Positions 61,211 through 64,000 of a stretch of DNA of 64,000 bases are shown here, piece by piece (the first letter of the stretch is position 1; each line of letters opens with the position of its first letter). The translations under genes were made by a program, and so were the position numbers. The stretch covers positions 62,001-126,000 of the forward strand of contig JAOUOP010000003.1 of NCBI GenBank assembly GCA_029880325.1. Direction: 5' to 3'. Source of the stretch: Myxococcales bacterium (lineage in GTDB: Bacteria; Myxococcota_A; Polyangia; Polyangiales; JAFGIB01). The notes under the pieces were generated by a model. That model had not been told where the DNA came from and ran no database searches. It was given only the letters and a program-made list of their open reading frames with translations.

Positions 61211-62787
61211 GGCAGCGTGACCCGCGTGCGCTCCAGCAGCACGCCGTAGGGGTGCCAGGTGGAGACGTTCCAGTAGATGTCGGCGCTGCGCCCGCCGCCC
61301 TCTGCCGCCCGCGTCAACTGCTCGATGATGTTGGGCCCGTAGAGCCTGCCCGGGCCGCCGCGGTCGTAGAGCTCGACGCAGAGATGACGGATGGGCACCG
61401 CCGGCGGCGGCCTACAGCCCTCGGGCTCGCCGCGCGCGTCGCAGACCAGGTGGCGGGCGGCTTGCCTCCGAGTCAAGACGGGCTGCGCGTCGGAGAAAGG
61501 CCCCCACGGATGCTCCGACAGACGCAGGTGAATCGCCCCCGGCGCCGGCTGGGGCGCGCTCGCGTCGTCGCCCTCGGCGTTGAGCGCGCCCGGCATGGCG
61601 CCGCCCGTGAGCATCACCCAGCGCTCCAGCTCGGCCACGTAGCCCATGCTGGTGTGGCCCGCGGGGTCGATGGGCCGCTCCGGCAGCGGCACCGCGTCGC
61701 GCTGCCGTTCGCTGAAGAGCGGCCGGCCGCGGGCGTCGAAGCCGCGGAAGAAGCGCGGCCGCCACCGCAATCGCCCGTCGTCGCCGACCCGCAGGGGCAG
61801 CTCGTGATGCAAAAGGTGCAAGCCCGCGCGCCCGCCGCCCCGGGCGTCGAAGCCGGGGCGCCCCCAGACCAGCAGGTCCCCGTGGCCGCTGCGGTAATCG
61901 GCCAGCTCGGGATGCTCGGGCTCGAAGCGCGCGACGGTGCGCGCCGCGGCGACCTGGAATTTGTTCGTGAGAAACGCGTGGTGGGAGGTGAAGGCGGTCT
62001 TGCGCCGGGGGTCGCGCGCGGCCACGTGCAGGTACACCGCGAGCCGGGCGTCCCAAATTGCGCTGTTTCGCCCCTGGATCCCGCTGTCGTCGACGCATGC
62101 GTGACGCGGAATCGGGTCGGCGATAGGCGCGCAGCTGAGCTCGCCGGCGCGCGGGTCGAGATGGTCGGGGCAGGCGCCGAGCACGCAGCTCTGGCCGCCG
62201 GTCGCGTAGAACAGGGCCCACTCCCGCTGGCCGTCGTCAAAGGCCGCGATGGGCACCGACAGGGCACCCAGGCGCACGCGCGCCCCGTCCCAGCGATGCA
62301 GTGTCGTGTACGAGAGCGCGTCGCCCTCGGTCTCGAAGCGCAGCCGCGGGCAACTGCGACCATCCCAGGGCTCGGGCAGCTCCAGGACGGCCTCGGTGTC
62401 GTCGGAGGGGGTATTGATGCAGGCGTGGGGGTGCAGCGGATTCTGGCTGATGCCCGGCCAGGTGTCGCCGAAGAGGATGCGCAGGGCGCCGCTGTGGTCG
62501 CGGTAGGAGCGGCCGAGGTCGGTGCCGTAGAGCGGCACCCCGCCGCTGTCGACCTGGGCGCCGGTCACGCGGCCCGGCTCCGGGGGCATGACCAGCGGGC
62601 AGACCTCCTCCGTACGCAGCGAGGCGCCAGGCGGTGCCCGGTGTTGCCAGGCCTCCAACTCGGAGATGATCTGCGCGCGGTGCCCCCGTTCGCCCTCGCG
62701 CGCCGCGGCCACCGGCTCACAGCTCGCGAGACAGGTCACGAGCAACGCTCCACCGACGCGTAGGCTCTGCGCAGGGATGAAAGCCAT
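61207..62787 (-). CDS. DUF4185-type exported lipoprotein
   Basis: A 526-residue lipoprotein. The signal peptide AQSLRVGGALLVTCLASCE ends in a lipobox cysteine. The body resembles DUF4185 beta-propeller proteins: PLYGTDLGRSYRDHSGALRI, LFGDTWPGISQNPLHPH near the start, then VYLHVAARDPRRKTAFTSHH, GAIHLRLSEHPWGPFSDAQP and GPNIIEQLTRAAEGG, ending TWHPYGVLLERTRV. Similar folds occur in glycoside-hydrolase-like enzymes, but no catalytic residues can be assigned. Cysteines are frequent and probably form disulfides. The ATG at 62787 gives a complete signal peptide. It is the first gene of a pair with the membrane protein and is divergent from the P450 gene. Confidence 0.75.
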   Translation of the reverse strand: MAFIPAQSLRVGGALLVTCLASCEPVAAAREGERGHRAQIISELEAWQHRAPPGASLRTEEVCPLVMPPEPGRVTGAQVDSGGVPLYGTDLGRSYRDHSGALRILFGDTWPGISQNPLHPHACINTPSDDTEAVLELPEPWDGRSCPRLRFETEGDALSYTTLHRWDGARVRLGALSVPIAAFDDGQREWALFYATGGQSCVLGACPDHLDPRAGELSCAPIADPIPRHACVDDSGIQGRNSAIWDARLAVYLHVAARDPRRKTAFTSHHAFLTNKFQVAAARTVARFEPEHPELADYRSGHGDLLVWGRPGFDARGGGRAGLHLLHHELPLRVGDDGRLRWRPRFFRGFDARGRPLFSERQRDAVPLPERPIDPAGHTSMGYVAELERWVMLTGGAMPGALNAEGDDASAPQPAPGAIHLRLSEHPWGPFSDAQPVLTRRQAARHLVCDARGEPEGCRPPPAVPIRHLCVELYDRGGPGRLYGPNIIEQLTRAAEGGGRSADIYWNVSTWHPYGVLLERTRVTLP

Positions 62788-62878
62788 CGCCCGTGGAAGG
62801 ACGGCGCCGCCAGCGCATGTGACGGGAAATGTCGCCCTCGGGCGTCACATTCGGCTTCAGCACCGTCCCCATTACGCA

Positions 62879-64000
62879 ATGCTGCAAGCGAGCACGAGAG
62901 CGCAGGGCGGCCGGGTAGGGCGCAGCTCGCCCCCGCGGCCCTTCTCCGAGCTGCCGGGCCTGTCGACCCCGGCCCCGGTGCAGGCGCTCGAGTGGATGCT
63001 GCGGCCGGCCGAGCTGCTCGACCGCTGCCAGCAGCGCTTCGGCGCGACCTTCCGCCTGCGGGTGCCCCCCGGCGAGTTCATCGTCGTCAGCGGGCGCGCG
63101 GACCTCAAGCGCATCTTCGCGGCCACGGCCGACGCCATGACCGCCGGCGACGTCAACCGCAGCATCGCGGGTGTGCTGGTGGGCAGCCAGTCGACCATCG
63201 TGCTCGACGGCGACCCACACCTCGGGCGCCGCCGCCTGCTGCTGCCGGCCTTCCACGGCGAGCGCATGCGCTTCTACGGCGAGACCATGGCCGACATCAC
63301 CCGAGACGCCCTGGCGCGCTTCCGACCGGGCCGGCGCTTCGCCCTGCACCCCCCGATGCAAGACATCACCCTCGAAATCATCGTCAGGACCGTCTTCGGT
63401 GCCGACGCTGGCATCGAGGCGCAGACGCTGGTCGACGAGCTCAGGACCTTCTTGAAGCTCGGCGAGCTGCCCCTGTCGCTCTTGCCCATCCTCTACCTCT
63501 CGGCCAACCCCCGGGTCGAGGATGACCGCGTCTGGAAGTTCCTGCTGTCACGGCGCAACCGCGCCCGCGGCATCGTCCGGCGACAAATCGAGCGCCGCCG
63601 CGCGGCCCGCCGGGAAGGCCGGCAGGATGTGCTGTCGATGCTGCTCGACAGCCGCGACGCACAGGGCGCGCCCATGACCGATGCCGAGCTGCTCGACGAA
63701 TTGATGACGACCCTCGCCGCCGGCCACGAGAGCACCGCCACGACGCTCGCCTGGTGTTTCGAGCGCATCCTCTCGCACCCGCAGGTCCTCGCGCAGCTGC
63801 GCGCCGAGCTGTGCGCCGCGGGAGGGCCCGACGCGCCACCCGAGACCCTTTCGTCGTTGCCCTACCTCGACGCGACCATCAAGGAGGTGCTGCGCCAGCG
63901 CCCCGTGCTGCCCTTCGTCGTCCGCCGCCTGCAGCAGCCCACCGAGCTCGGCGGCTACCTCCTGCCCGAGCACACGCTGGTCGCACCCTGCATCCACCTC
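62879..64000 (+). CDS. Cytochrome P450, 3' part outside the window
   Basis: The first 374 codons of a P450. Visible motifs are FGATFRLRVPPGEFIVVSG, HLGRRRLLLPAFHGERM (helix C), the I-helix oxygen-binding A281-G-H-E-S-T286, the K-helix E336-V-L-R339, and PFVVRRLQQPTELGGYLLP. The heme-binding cysteine should come about 60 residues after the end of the window. It looks like a bacterial class I or CYP4/CYP110-type enzyme (HRR in the C helix). The ATG at 62879 is followed by a short Arg/Ser head with no membrane anchor. Substrate and redox partner unknown. It is divergent from the DUF4185 gene. Confidence 0.9.
   Translation, partial: MLQASTRAQGGRVGRSSPPRPFSELPGLSTPAPVQALEWMLRPAELLDRCQQRFGATFRLRVPPGEFIVVSGRADLKRIFAATADAMTAGDVNRSIAGVLVGSQSTIVLDGDPHLGRRRLLLPAFHGERMRFYGETMADITRDALARFRPGRRFALHPPMQDITLEIIVRTVFGADAGIEAQTLVDELRTFLKLGELPLSLLPILYLSANPRVEDDRVWKFLLSRRNRARGIVRRQIERRRAARREGRQDVLSMLLDSRDAQGAPMTDAELLDELMTTLAAGHESTATTLAWCFERILSHPQVLAQLRAELCAAGGPDAPPETLSSLPYLDATIKEVLRQRPVLPFVVRRLQQPTELGGYLLPEHTLVAPCIHL

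Noticed and set aside
1..64000. CRISPR array, rRNA or tRNA genes, intact insertion sequence
   Set aside because: No regularly spaced repeats, no tRNA T-loop plus acceptor pattern in the gaps inspected, and no transposase frame found.

Overview
The window looks like chromosomal DNA of a high-G+C, Gram-negative bacterium, most probably a Myxococcota (former Deltaproteobacteria) species. The clues are several lipoproteins of the cysteine-rich type common in that phylum, a DUF4388/TPR protein, a lipoprotein joining an M15 peptidase to DUF4846, outer-membrane beta-barrel proteins, and abundant GTG/TTG starts and 4-bp stop/start overlaps. Genes are densely packed on both strands. No rRNA, tRNA, CRISPR array, prophage or intact transposase was seen. 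The species cannot be named from the sequence alone.

Layout. (1) 1-6.5 kb: an acetyltransferase remnant, a small lipoprotein, a winged-helix/hydrolase fusion, a flavin monooxygenase, and a leftward string of a broken DUF6786 gene, a phosphotransferase and a histidine phosphatase. (2) 6.7-16 kb: the most striking unit, an eight-gene rightward operon with stop/start overlaps or short gaps throughout. It encodes a degenerate HAD-like protein, two long-chain acyl reductase-like proteins, a polysaccharide-pyruvyl-transferase-like protein, an enoyl-CoA hydratase relative, an acyl-CoA/AMP ligase, a diacylglycerol-kinase-like lipid kinase and a TetR regulator. A perfect 22-bp palindrome sits exactly between the -35 and -10 boxes in front of it, so the operon is probably repressed by its own TetR protein and makes or remodels a lipid. 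(3) 16-34 kb: a mixed housekeeping and envelope region with a K+ channel/RCK protein, DUF4388/TPR protein, cysteine-repeat lipoprotein, TatD, two Nudix enzymes, MsrB, YggX, hisF/hisH facing away from hisB, YqeY, SelO and a glutathione transferase. (4) 34-41 kb: purL, egtD, a LysR regulator and a Uma2-family protein. (5) 41-49 kb: a leftward three-gene group (zinc peptidase, ATP-grasp ligase, large exported peptidase/propeller/barrel protein), then a TPR protein and an outer-membrane protein. (6) 50-59 kb: the M15-DUF4846 lipoprotein, ilvD, a membrane gene pair whose second member is broken, and a leftward operon holB - HEAT-repeat gene - rplC - rlmE, in which ribosomal protein L3 sits away from the usual S10 cluster. 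(7) 59-64 kb: a radical-SAM gene remnant, a membrane protein, a DUF4185 lipoprotein, and a cytochrome P450 that runs off the end.

Three intergenic near-palindromes of about 160-175 bp (near 23.6, 38.3 and 55.65 kb) are flanked by TA within or next to CTAG-like sites. They look like one family of non-autonomous, IS630/Tc1-type miniature elements. Four gene remnants or pseudogenes (acetyltransferase, DUF6786, membrane protein, radical SAM) show continuing gene decay.
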